Positions 27,679 through 35,809 of a stretch of 64,000 nt of DNA are shown in pieces. Each line of letters begins with the position of its first letter. Position 1 is the stretch's first letter. Origin of the DNA: an uncultured Xanthomonas sp. (GTDB taxonomy: Bacteria; Pseudomonadota; Gammaproteobacteria; Xanthomonadales; Xanthomonadaceae); contig CALTTS010000018.1 in NCBI GenBank assembly GCA_943912265.1, positions 1 through 64,000 on the forward strand, read 5' to 3'. Position numbers and translations under genes: made by a program. The notes under the pieces are model-generated. The model worked only from the letters and a program-made list of their open reading frames with translations, did no database searches and was not told the origin of the DNA.

Positions 27679-30252
27679 TCACTCGTGCCGGCGCGGGTCC
27701 ACCGAGATCAGCCGGGTCACGTCGATCAGCGCGGTCGGCAGGTGCATGCCGCCGGGCGCGGCGAAATAGCGGGTGCGCCAGACCGGCAGGAACTTGGCCT
27801 TGAACTTGCGCAGCCCGGCGAAGCCGTAGAAACGCTCGCCGTGGCGTGCCACGAGGTTGGCGAAGCGGTTCCAGCGCCCGGCCAGCCGGTGCTGGGCCAG
27901 CCCGGACAGCGGCGCCATGCCGAGCGAGAAGCGCGCGTAGCCCTGCGCCTGGCCCCACAGGAACAGGCCGGTGAACAGGTAGTCCATCGTGCCCTTGGGC
28001 GCATCGTTGCGGTGGCGCATCAGGTCCACCGACAGCTCCTTGCCGGCCGGGGCGGTCCACAGGTTGGCGAAGGCGACGATGCGGCCTTCGTGCTCGGCCA
28101 GTGCGATCGGGAAGCGCAGCAGGTAGCTGCGCTCGAAACTGCCCAGCGAGAAGCCCTTCTCCTCGCCGGCCTTGGCTTCCAGCCATTCGTCGGACACCGC
28201 TTCCATCTCGTCCAGCAGCGGCGCGCATTCGCCGGGGGCCAGCACGCGGAAGCTCAGGCCCACCCGCGGGCCCTTGTTCCAGGCCTGGCGCAGCTCGGCG
28301 CGCGGCTTGCCCTCCAAGGTGAAATCGGCCAGCGGCACGATCGCCTCCTCGCCGAGTTTGACCAGGCTCAGGCCCATGTCCAGGTAGGTCTGCCAGTACT
28401 TGTCACCGACCTGGTAGAACGCCGGGCGCAGGCCGAGGCGGTCGGCCTCCTCGCGGAATTTCCAGATCAGCGCGCGGGCCACCTCGGGCGGGCCGACCGG
28501 GTCGCCCATCGCGATCAGGGTGCCGCCGTGGCGCTGCATCATCACGAAGCCCAGTCCCGCCTCGTCGCGCAGCAGCGCCTTGTCGCCGGTCAGCACCAGG
28601 CAGGCCTGGGTGTCTTCCGCCGCGGCCAGCACCGGCGCCAGCGCGGCCAGCTGCGCGGGCGTGGCCACCGGCAGCGGCGAGCGGGTGCCGCGCTGCAGCC
28701 GCAGCAGGCCATAGCCGGCCACCGCCACGCACACCAGCAGCGCGGCGCGCAGCGCGCGCGGGGCATTGGCCGACAGCGCGAACTCCCACCACAGCTCGTT
28801 CTGGTACTCGACGTGGCTGTAGACGAAGAACAGCAGCCAGATCGTGCCCACCAGCACCAGCCCGAGGTTGCGGATCCAGGTCCACGACCAGGCCTCGTCC
28901 AGCAGCGAGCCCTCGCGGTAGAACTCGCGGCGCGAGGCCCACAGCAGCGCCGCCAGCCCGAGCGCCGCCAGCGGCACGATCGGGTGGCCGCCGCGCAGCC
29001 ACGACAGCAGCGGCACGATGGCGCTGATCCCGGTCGCCAGCGCCCAGGCCACGTGGCTGCGGCGCTGCAGGCCCTGGCCGATCAGCAGCAGCGCCACGCC
29101 GCCGAGGCTGGCCAGCAGGTGCGAGGTCTCCATCAGGAACAGCCACGGCCCCTGCCGGCGCGCCGGCACCGGCAGGGTGCCGTCGATCACCAGCGCCGCG
29201 CCGACCGCGAACACGGTCAGCGCGATCAGCTGCGGCAGCCACGGGCGCAGGCCGTGCCAGACCGCCTTCGCCACGTCGGTGCCGGCTTCCACCGGCTTGC
29301 GCAGCAGCGTGGTCAGCGCCAGCAGCGAGGCCAGCACCAGCGGCAGCACGTAGTAGGTGACGCGATAGACCAGCGTGGCCGCCAGCACCGCCGCCGGCGC
29401 AATGCCCGGCAGCAGCTTGAGCAGGCTCCACTCGAACACGCCCAGCCCGGCCGGCACGGTGGACATCAGCCCGGCCACCACCGCGATCAGGTACAGCCCG
29501 ACGAAACCGAAATAGCCCACCCCGGGCACGCCGGGCAGCAGCACGTACAGCGCGCCGCCGGCCAGCCCCAGCTCGATCACGCTGATGCCGGTGACCAGCA
29601 GCACCGTGCGCCAGTCCGGCAGCCAGAAGGCGTGCCGGCCGAGGTGGAACTGGCGGCCGCGGCGGCCCACCGCCACCAGCATCACGGCGAACGCCGACAG
29701 CAGCAGGCCGCCGACGGCCATCAGCCCGCCGGCCTGCAGGGGCAGGGCGCGCGCGGCGGTTTCCGGCTCCAGCAGCAGGGCGACGCCCAGCAGCACCCAG
29801 GCGCCGAAGACGAAGCCCAGCGTGCTCATCAGCACCACCTGGCCGATCTCGGCCAGGGTCAGGCCGACCTTGCCGTAGCCGCGCAGGCGCACCGCGCCGC
29901 CGGTGACCGCGGCGAAGCCGACCGTCTGGCCCAGGGTGTGGGCGAGGAAGGCAGTCAAGGCCACCCGTACCGGATGTACCGGATGGCCGCTGCGGCGCAG
30001 CCCGATCAGGTCGAAGCCGACCAGGCAGACGTAACTGCCCAGCCCGAGCAGGATCGACAGGAATATTTGGTCGTCGTCGAGCGCGCGGAATGCGAACCGG
30101 ATCTGCCGGTAGCCGTGGTCGGAGAACTGCTGCGCCAGCGCGTGCAGCGCCAGCGCCAGGATCGCCAGGCTGACGGCGATGGGCAGGGCACGGCGCCAGC
30201 CGGGAACGGTGCGTGCGGGCGCGGCCGGGTCGGTCGGGGCAGGGGCGTTCAT
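27679..30252 (-). CDS. mprF: MprF: aminoacyl-phosphatidylglycerol synthase and flippase
   Basis: An 857-residue membrane protein that transfers lysine or alanine from aminoacyl-tRNA to phosphatidylglycerol and moves the product to the outer leaflet. The N-terminal two thirds contain many transmembrane helices (flippase, for example FLAHTLGQTVGFAAVTGGAVRL has the family pattern, core TVGFAAVTGGAVR). The cytosolic C-terminal GNAT-like synthase domain includes GDPVGP, FYQVGDKYWQ and LMRHRNDAPKGTMDYLF. The product lowers negative surface charge and resists cationic peptides. The start is at 30252; upstream in-frame codons overlap the divergent promoter region. Confidence 0.94.
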   Translation of the reverse strand: MNAPAPTDPAAPARTVPGWRRALPIAVSLAILALALHALAQQFSDHGYRQIRFAFRALDDDQIFLSILLGLGSYVCLVGFDLIGLRRSGHPVHPVRVALTAFLAHTLGQTVGFAAVTGGAVRLRGYGKVGLTLAEIGQVVLMSTLGFVFGAWVLLGVALLLEPETAARALPLQAGGLMAVGGLLLSAFAVMLVAVGRRGRQFHLGRHAFWLPDWRTVLLVTGISVIELGLAGGALYVLLPGVPGVGYFGFVGLYLIAVVAGLMSTVPAGLGVFEWSLLKLLPGIAPAAVLAATLVYRVTYYVLPLVLASLLALTTLLRKPVEAGTDVAKAVWHGLRPWLPQLIALTVFAVGAALVIDGTLPVPARRQGPWLFLMETSHLLASLGGVALLLIGQGLQRRSHVAWALATGISAIVPLLSWLRGGHPIVPLAALGLAALLWASRREFYREGSLLDEAWSWTWIRNLGLVLVGTIWLLFFVYSHVEYQNELWWEFALSANAPRALRAALLVCVAVAGYGLLRLQRGTRSPLPVATPAQLAALAPVLAAAEDTQACLVLTGDKALLRDEAGLGFVMMQRHGGTLIAMGDPVGPPEVARALIWKFREEADRLGLRPAFYQVGDKYWQTYLDMGLSLVKLGEEAIVPLADFTLEGKPRAELRQAWNKGPRVGLSFRVLAPGECAPLLDEMEAVSDEWLEAKAGEEKGFSLGSFERSYLLRFPIALAEHEGRIVAFANLWTAPAGKELSVDLMRHRNDAPKGTMDYLFTGLFLWGQAQGYARFSLGMAPLSGLAQHRLAGRWNRFANLVARHGERFYGFAGLRKFKAKFLPVWRTRYFAAPGGMHLPTALIDVTRLISVDPRRHE

Positions 30253-30380
30253 CGGGCGGCGGACTGATGGGCAAGGGCGGGAGCGGCACATTATGGGCTC
30301 CCGCCGCAGCGCCGACACGTGCCGGCTGCAATCGGTTACGGTACGTCCCCGCTTCCGTTCAACCCGAGTCAAGGAACCCC

Positions 30381-30728
30381 ATGAGCATCCAGCGCTACGA
30401 CACCGGCCCGCGCATGTCGGAGATGACCGTCCACAACGGCGTGGCCTATCTGGCCGGGCAGGTGGCCGACGATGCCGGCGCCGACATCGCCGGCCAGACA
30501 CGGCAGGTGCTGGCCGCGATCGACGCCCTGCTGTCGCGCGTGGGCAGCGACAAGGGCAAGATCCTGCGCGCGCAGATCTTCCTCGCCGACCTGGCCGATT
30601 TCGCCGCGATGAACGCGGTGTGGGAGCAGTGGGTGGCGCCGGGCGAAACGCCTGCCCGGGCGACGGTGCAGGCCGCCTTGGTCGATCCGGCCTGGAAAAT
30701 CGAGGTCGTCGTCACGGCCGCACTGTGA
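30381..30728 (+). CDS. RidA-family enamine/imine deaminase
   Basis: A 115-residue RidA-like protein. Family features include YLAGQVADDA, LAAIDALLSRVGSDKGKIL, and the ligand-binding Arg in PARATVQAAL. RidA hydrolyses reactive 2-aminoacrylate-type intermediates. This subgroup (YjgH/YoaB-like) may have other substrates. The ATG is preceded by AAGGAA. Confidence 0.88.
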   Translation: MSIQRYDTGPRMSEMTVHNGVAYLAGQVADDAGADIAGQTRQVLAAIDALLSRVGSDKGKILRAQIFLADLADFAAMNAVWEQWVAPGETPARATVQAALVDPAWKIEVVVTAAL

Positions 30729-30786
30729 CTCGGCAACGGCCACATAACCTGGCTTGAACATGCGGTCGGCGACACTGGCCGCACGT

Positions 30787-30848
30787 CCGTTGCCGCCGCC
30801 ACGCGGAGACGCGCTCCGCGCGAGGCGGCGGCGGGCGACCAGCAACGG
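30787..30848. other. Long imperfect nested hairpin in an otherwise empty intergenic region
   Basis: CCGTTGC at 30787-30793 pairs with GCAACGG at 30842-30848. Inside it a GC-rich CGCCGCC/GGCGGCG pair and a CGCGGAG/CTCCGCG stem can form. The surrounding gap (30729-31090) has no gene that I can support. It could be a structured RNA, a repeat element or a strong two-way terminator. Confidence 0.4.
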
Positions 30849-31090
30849 CGCGCCCGGGGCTTGCAGGCCGCGTCATCTCCTCGTCCAGTTGCACTGACAC
30901 CTGTTGTTGCCGCCTGTCCATTGGGCGAGGTGCCGCACGCCGACGTGGCCGGCATGTCTTGCATCCATGTCTTGCATCGAGCTGTCACGGCGTGGCGTCG
31001 GGCCTGTTCGACTTGGGGCGATGCCGCCCGACATGGCCGCTCGCCGGCACCGCCGCGCGAGCTTGCGGCAGCATCCGGTGGCGGCGGCCC

Positions 31091-32347
31091 TCATCGCGGC
31101 TCGGGCGAGGCACCCTTGCCGGCCAGCCAGTCCAGCACGCCGTGGCCGGCGCGCCAGCCGCTGGCAAAGCAGGCGGTGAGCAGGTAACCGCCGGTCGGCG
31201 CTTCCCAGTCCAGCATTTCGCCGGCGCAGAACGTGCCGGGGCGCGCCTTCGCCATCAGCTGCGGGTCCAGCGCCTCCAAGCGCACGCCGCCGGCGCTGCT
31301 GATGGTTTCGGCCATCGGCCGCGGGCGCTGCAGGCGCAGCGGCAGGGCCTTCAGCGTGGCGGCCACGCGCGCCATGTCGGCCAGTGCCTCGCGGCCCAGC
31401 ACTTCGTGCAGCAGTGCGGCCTTCACCCCGTCGATGCCGGCCTGACGGCGCAGATGTTCGCTCAGGCTGCGGCCCTTGCGCGGTTTGTCCAGATCGGCGC
31501 GCAGGCGTTCGAGCGTGCGGCCGGGCACCAGGTCCAGATGCAGTTCGGCCTGACCGTCGCGGGCGATGGCGTCGCGCAGGTCGACCGCGATGGCGTAGAT
31601 CAGGCTGCCCTCGATGCCGGTGGCGGTGGCCACGCATTCGCCTTGCAGCGCGTGTTCGCGGCCTTGGCCATCGTGCCAGTGCGCGACCACCGGCTTGAGC
31701 GGCGCGCCGGCATGGCGCTGGGCGAAGTGGGGCGTCCAGCCGATGTCGAAGCCGCAGTTGGCCGGCTGCAGGGGCGCCACGTCGATGCCCGCGCCTTCCA
31801 GCAGCGGCTGCCATGCGCCGTCCGAACCGAGCTGCGGCCAGCTGCCGCCGCCGAGCGCCAGCACCAGCGCATCGGCGCGTTCGGCCAAGGTGCCTTCCGG
31901 TGCGGCAAAGCGCAGCGCGCCGTCGTCGCGCCAGCCGAGCCAGCGGTGCTGGACGCGGAACTCCACGCCCTGTTCCTTCAGCCGCCGCACCCAGCCGCGC
32001 AGCAGCGGCGCGGCCTTGCGGTCCAGCGGGAACACCCGGCCGGAGCTGCCCACGTAGGTCTCCACGCCGAGCCCGCGCGCCCACTCGCGCAGGTCGTCCG
32101 GGCCGAAATCGCGCAGCCAGCCGCCGATGTCGCCGGCACGCTCGCGGTAGCGCGCGACGAACGGGCCGATCGGCTCGCCGTGGGTCAGGTTCAGCCCGCC
32201 CTTGCCGGCGATCAGGAACTTGCGGCCCACCGAGCCCTTGGCCTCGTACACGGTGACCGCATGGCCGGCCGCGCGCACCACTTCGGCGGCCATCAGCCCG
32301 GCCGGGCCGCCGCCGACCACGGCCACGCGGGACGGAAGGATCGACAC
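31091..32347 (-). CDS. NAD(P)/FAD-dependent oxidoreductase, HI0933/BaiN family (TIGR03862-like)
   Basis: A 418-residue flavoprotein. The N-terminal dinucleotide motif is VAVVGGGPAGLMAAE, followed by the family motifs FLIAGKGGLNLTHGEP and LALGGGSWPQLGSDG. The C-terminal FAD-contact stretch is GGVRLEALDPQLM...GEMLDWEAPTGGYLL (read in two parts). Its reaction is unknown; the name BaiN comes from one bile-acid reductase in the family. It shares direction with the downstream FKBP gene region but is the last gene of that strand run. Confidence 0.85.
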   Translation of the reverse strand: MSILPSRVAVVGGGPAGLMAAEVVRAAGHAVTVYEAKGSVGRKFLIAGKGGLNLTHGEPIGPFVARYRERAGDIGGWLRDFGPDDLREWARGLGVETYVGSSGRVFPLDRKAAPLLRGWVRRLKEQGVEFRVQHRWLGWRDDGALRFAAPEGTLAERADALVLALGGGSWPQLGSDGAWQPLLEGAGIDVAPLQPANCGFDIGWTPHFAQRHAGAPLKPVVAHWHDGQGREHALQGECVATATGIEGSLIYAIAVDLRDAIARDGQAELHLDLVPGRTLERLRADLDKPRKGRSLSEHLRRQAGIDGVKAALLHEVLGREALADMARVAATLKALPLRLQRPRPMAETISSAGGVRLEALDPQLMAKARPGTFCAGEMLDWEAPTGGYLLTACFASGWRAGHGVLDWLAGKGASPEPR

Positions 32348-32357
32348 CGGGCCGGAC

Positions 32358-32786
32358 TCAGCGCGGCTGCACGTCGCGCAGGGTGACTTCGAACACCAGC
32401 GAGGCGCCGGGCGGGATCAGGCCGCCGGCGCCCTGCGCGCCGTAGCCCTTGTCGGCCGGGATCAGCAGCACGCGGGTGCCGCCGACCCGCATGCCGGCCA
32501 CGCCCTCGTCCCAGCCGGGGATCACCTGGCCGGCGCCGAGCCGGAACGCGAACGGCTGGCCGTGGTCCTTCGAGCTGTCGAATTTGGCGCCGCGCCTGTC
32601 CGGCTTGCCCTGGTCGTACAGCCAGCCGGTGTAGTCCACCGTCACCTGCATGCCGGGGCGGGCCTCGGCACCGCTGCCGCGCACGGTGTCGGTGCGCTGC
32701 AGGGCCGGCACGTCGCCGCCGGTGTAGGGCGCGGGGCCGCAGCCGGCGAGCAGGGCGAGAAACAGGGTGGGCAGCAGGCGGCGCAT
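32358..32786 (-). CDS. FKBP-type peptidyl-prolyl isomerase lipoprotein
   Basis: A 142-residue envelope protein with signal peptide and lipobox (LFLALLAGC). One FKBP domain follows: VDYTGWLYDQGK, FAFRLGAGQVIPGWDEGVAGM and GAGGLIPPGASLVFEVTL. It catalyses proline isomerisation in exported proteins. I chose the ATG at 32786 because it gives a proper lipoprotein signal peptide; a longer frame upstream has no homology. It lies 10 bp upstream of the flavoprotein gene on the same strand, so the two are likely co-transcribed. Confidence 0.9.
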   Translation of the reverse strand: MRRLLPTLFLALLAGCGPAPYTGGDVPALQRTDTVRGSGAEARPGMQVTVDYTGWLYDQGKPDRRGAKFDSSKDHGQPFAFRLGAGQVIPGWDEGVAGMRVGGTRVLLIPADKGYGAQGAGGLIPPGASLVFEVTLRDVQPR

Positions 32787-32879
32787 CGGCGGGCGGGTCC
32801 GGCGGAAGGGGCGACAGGGTAGCGCATCGCCCAAGCCGCCCGGGCCGCGCCCGCGCCGCGGCGTCCGTATCATGCCGGC

Positions 32880-33248
32880 ATGGCCAGACTGCTGTTCAAC
32901 CTGCGCAACGTGCCCGCCGACGAGGCCGACGAAGTCCGCGCGCTGCTGCGCGCGCACGGCTTCGCCTTCCACGAGACGCCGCCCAGCCCGTGGGGCATTT
33001 CGGCCGGGGCGATCTGGCTGGACGACGCGGCCGGGCATCCGCGCGCGCGGGCCTGCCTCGATGCCTTCCAGCACGAGCGCCGGGCCCGTGCGCTGGCCGA
33101 ACGCGAGGCGGCGCTGGCCGCCGGCACGGCCGAGACCTTCCTCGGCAACCTGCGGGCGCGGCCGCTGCACACGCTCGGCATCCTGCTGGCGATGGCCGGC
33201 ATCGTCGCGCTGGTACTGGCCCTGCCGTGGTGGTTCCTGTCGCGCTGA
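32880..33248 (+). CDS. Small conserved membrane protein (DUF6164-like)
   Basis: A 122-residue protein. The soluble N-terminal part (LLFNLRNVPADEADEVRALL) resembles a DUF2007-like alpha/beta signal-binding fold. A charged coiled region (HERRARALAEREAALAAG) precedes a single C-terminal transmembrane helix (ILLAMAGIVALVLALPWWFL). I think it belongs to DUF6164; function unknown. Confidence 0.75.
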   Translation: MARLLFNLRNVPADEADEVRALLRAHGFAFHETPPSPWGISAGAIWLDDAAGHPRARACLDAFQHERRARALAEREAALAAGTAETFLGNLRARPLHTLGILLAMAGIVALVLALPWWFLSR

Positions 33249-33298
33249 ACTGTCGCACTGAACCGGGTGCGCGCCGGCCGGGCGGCTACAATGGCCGC

Positions 33299-34048
33299 AT
33301 GACCCTCAACAGCGCCGCCTACCACTTCGTCGCCATCGACGACCCGCACGCCTTGGCCGATGTCCTGCGCGAACGCGCCGCCACGGCCGGACTGCGCGGC
33401 ACGGTATTGGTGGCGGGCGAGGGCGTGAACCTGTTCCTGGCCGGCGAGCCCGGCGCGGTGCGCGGTTTCTTCGCCGTGCTGGGCGAGGACGCGCGTTTCG
33501 CCGGCCTGCACGTCAAGTACAGCGAAAGCCGCCACCCGCCCTTCGGCCGGCTCAAGGTGAAGGTCAAGCCGGAGATCATCCGCTTCCGCCATCCCGAGGC
33601 CACGCCGTTGGCGACGGGCGGGCGTGCGCCGTCGGTCGACCCGGCCACGCTGGCGCGCTGGCTGGATGCCGGCCGCGACGATGCCGGCAGGCCGGTGGTG
33701 ATGCTGGACACGCGCAACGCGCAGGAGATCGCCTACGGCAGTTTCGCCGGCGCGCTGACCCTGCCGATCGACAAGTTCACCGACCTGCCCGCCGCACTGG
33801 CGCCGCACCGGCCGGCGCTGCGCGATGCCACCGTGGTCAGCTTCTGCACCGGCGGCATCCGCTGCGAGAAGGCCGCGCTGTGGATGCGCCAGGACGGCAT
33901 GGGCAACGTGCTGCAGCTGGAAGGCGGCATCCTCGGGTACTTCGAGCAGGTCGGCGGCGCCCACTACGACGGCGAGTGCTTCGTGTTCGACGGCCGCGTG
34001 GCGCTGGACCCGGCCCTGCGGCCGCGGGTGGACGAAGCCGCTGCCTGA
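33299..34048 (+). CDS. trhO: tRNA uridine(34) hydroxylase / rhodanese-like protein (TrhO, YceA)
   Basis: Oxygen-dependent tRNA wobble-uridine hydroxylase giving ho5U34. It is 249 residues: an N-terminal acylphosphatase-like domain (GTVLVAGEGVNLFLAG, KVKVKPEIIRF) and a rhodanese domain with the active-site loop FCTGGIRCEKA. A TACAAT box at 33287-33292 ends only 6 bp before the ATG, suggesting a very short leader. Confidence 0.92.
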   Translation: MTLNSAAYHFVAIDDPHALADVLRERAATAGLRGTVLVAGEGVNLFLAGEPGAVRGFFAVLGEDARFAGLHVKYSESRHPPFGRLKVKVKPEIIRFRHPEATPLATGGRAPSVDPATLARWLDAGRDDAGRPVVMLDTRNAQEIAYGSFAGALTLPIDKFTDLPAALAPHRPALRDATVVSFCTGGIRCEKAALWMRQDGMGNVLQLEGGILGYFEQVGGAHYDGECFVFDGRVALDPALRPRVDEAAA

Positions 34049-34123
34049 GGCCGGCGTCGCGGCGAAATCAGCGTTCCACCGGCGGGCGCTGCAATCGCGC
34101 CGGACCGCCCCCATCCTGCGGGC

Positions 34124-35140
34124 ATGGACACGCCCGCTATCCCGTATTCGATCCTCGACCTCGCCCCGGTCTGCGAAGGCAGCGACGTCGGCGCCGCCTT
34201 CGCCAACGCGCTCGACCTGGCGCGGCATGCCGAGCAGTGGGGCTACCGCCGCTACTGGCTGGCCGAGCACCACAACATGCCTGGCATCGCCAGCGCCGCC
34301 ACCGCGGTGCTGATCGGGCACATCGCCGACGGCACCCGCCGCATCCGCGTCGGTGCCGGCGGCATCATGCTGCCCAACCACTCGCCGCTGCAGGTGGCCG
34401 AACAGTTCGGCACGCTGGCGGCGCTGCATCCCGGGCGCATCGACCTGGGCCTCGGCCGCGCGCCCGGCACCGACCAGGCCACCGCCCGCGCGCTGCGGCG
34501 CTATTTCGACGGTGCCGACCGCTTCCCGCAGGACGTGGCCGAATTGCTGCACTACTTCGAACCGGCCGTGCCGGGGCAGGCGGTGCGCGCGGTGCCCGGC
34601 GCCGGCCTGGACGTGCCGGTGTGGCTGCTCGGCTCCAGCCTGTTCAGCGCGCGGCTGGCGGCGGCGACCGGCCTGCCGTTCGCGTTCGCCTCGCACTTCG
34701 CCCCGGACGCGATGGACGAGGCGCTGGCGATCTACCGCCGCGAGTTCATCCCGTCGGCAAGGCTGGCCACGCCCTACGCGATGCTGGCATTGAATGTGGT
34801 CGGCGCCGAGTCCGAGGCCGAGGCGCGGCGCCTGTTCACCAGCCAGCAGCAGGCCTTCGTCAACTTGCGGCGCGGCATGCCGGGACGGATCCCCGCGCCG
34901 ATCGACGACATCGAGGCCTATTGGCAGCCGCACGAGAAGCTCGGCGTGGAACAGGCGCTGGCCTGCACCGTGCTGGGCGACGAAGCCGGCGTGCGCGACG
35001 GGCTGGCCGCGTTCGCCGCACGGCACAAGCCCGACGAGTTGATGTTCACCGCCAACATCCACGACCATGCCCTGCGGCTGCGCTCGTTCGACATCGCGGC
35101 GCGCGCCTGGAGCGCCGTTTCGGGGTGCAAAAACGCCTGA
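34124..35140 (+). CDS. Luciferase-like flavin-dependent monooxygenase (MsnO8 family)
   Basis: A 338-residue LLM-class FMN oxidoreductase. It starts IPYSILDLAPVCEGSDVGAAF. The family signature is WLAEHHNMPGIASAATAVLI, with IRVGAGGIMLPNHSPLQVAEQFGTL (quoted here only to VGAGGIMLPNHSPLQVAE). RIDLGLGRAPGTD follows. Substrate unknown. Transcribed in the same direction as the cold-shock gene, 197 bp apart. Confidence 0.88.
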   Translation: MDTPAIPYSILDLAPVCEGSDVGAAFANALDLARHAEQWGYRRYWLAEHHNMPGIASAATAVLIGHIADGTRRIRVGAGGIMLPNHSPLQVAEQFGTLAALHPGRIDLGLGRAPGTDQATARALRRYFDGADRFPQDVAELLHYFEPAVPGQAVRAVPGAGLDVPVWLLGSSLFSARLAAATGLPFAFASHFAPDAMDEALAIYRREFIPSARLATPYAMLALNVVGAESEAEARRLFTSQQQAFVNLRRGMPGRIPAPIDDIEAYWQPHEKLGVEQALACTVLGDEAGVRDGLAAFAARHKPDELMFTANIHDHALRLRSFDIAARAWSAVSGCKNA

Positions 35141-35337
35141 ACAGGGGCCGATGGCATTTCCGCCCGGACCCGCGTATCGTGCGCGCCACTGTGTTTGCTG
35201 GGGTCACAATGAATCGTGGCCCGGTGAGTCGAATCAGTTGATCCGCTTCATCGTTCCGCCTTGTCAACGCCTGCAATCCAGTCATGGCCCCACCCATACG
35301 GCCATGTCCAATTCAACGTTCTCAAGGAGCAGCAACA
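35141..35337 (+). promoter_or_regulatory. Cold-shock gene leader region
   Basis: A 197-bp gap upstream of the csp start, with AAGGAG 8 bp before the ATG. The length allows a long 5' leader of the kind that senses temperature in other cold-shock genes. I see no conserved box I can name. Confidence 0.35.
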
Positions 35338-35547
35338 ATGTCCGACCGTCAGACCGGCACGGTGAAGTGGTTCAACGATGCCAAGGGCTTCGGTTTCGTC
35401 ACCCAGGAAAACGGCCCCGACCTGTTCGTGCACTTCCGCGCGATCCAGGGCACCGGCTTCAAGACCCTGAAGGAAGGCCAGAAGGTCAGCTTCGTGGTCG
35501 TCGAAGGCCAGAAGGGCCTGCAGGCCGACCAGGTGCAGCCGCTATAA
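35338..35547 (+). CDS. Cold-shock-domain RNA chaperone
   Basis: A 69-residue CspA-family protein. RNP1 is KGFGFVTQ and RNP2 is LFVHFRAI (VHF core); it opens with TGTVKWFNDAK. It binds single-stranded nucleic acid and melts RNA structure. The ATG at 35338 follows a clear AAGGAG; an upstream in-frame ATG at 35284 would add an unrelated extension. Confidence 0.95.
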   Translation: MSDRQTGTVKWFNDAKGFGFVTQENGPDLFVHFRAIQGTGFKTLKEGQKVSFVVVEGQKGLQADQVQPL

Positions 35548-35572
35548 CCCGCGGTTGCCGCCGCAAGGCCGA

Positions 35573-35604
35573 AAGAACGCCGGGCATGTCCCGGCGTTCT
35601 TCGT
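35573..35604 (+). terminator. Intrinsic terminator after the cold-shock gene
   Basis: AAGAACGCCGGG (35573-35584) pairs perfectly with CCCGGCGTTCTT (35590-35601) around the loop CATGT and is followed by a T-rich tail. Confidence 0.85.
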
Positions 35605-35655
35605 TTCCGGTCCGTGCCGGCCGCGGGGCAAGCTCCTGTCGTCCTGCCGCGGATG

Positions 35656-35700
35656 GAAAAAGGCCGGAAGTCGCGTGGAAGCCGACTGTCCGGCCTTTTC
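35656..35700. terminator. Bidirectional terminator at the left edge of the island
   Basis: GAAAAAGGCCGGA (35656-35668) pairs with TCCGGCCTTTTC (35689-35700). The A and T runs on both sides would let it end transcription from either direction. That is the rightward csp gene and the leftward defence operon, which stops at 35810. Confidence 0.7.
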
Positions 35701-35809
35701 ATGCTGCTTGTACTGCAATTTGGTGGTGGGTGGTTGACCATGTGCTGACTGGCCTCCCGAGCTTACGAGCACTGGCGCGGGCTGCTGCGGGCACTGGCGA
35801 ATTCACGCC

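Noticed and set aside
25432..30267. Rightward open frame of about 1600 codons
   Set aside because: It crosses alkB, acvB and mprF in a wrong frame or strand; composition is low-complexity Arg/Gln/His. No family features.
34124..35547. LLM oxidoreductase and cold-shock gene as one functional unit
   Set aside because: They are separated by 197 bp with a likely independent promoter, and there is no known link between them.
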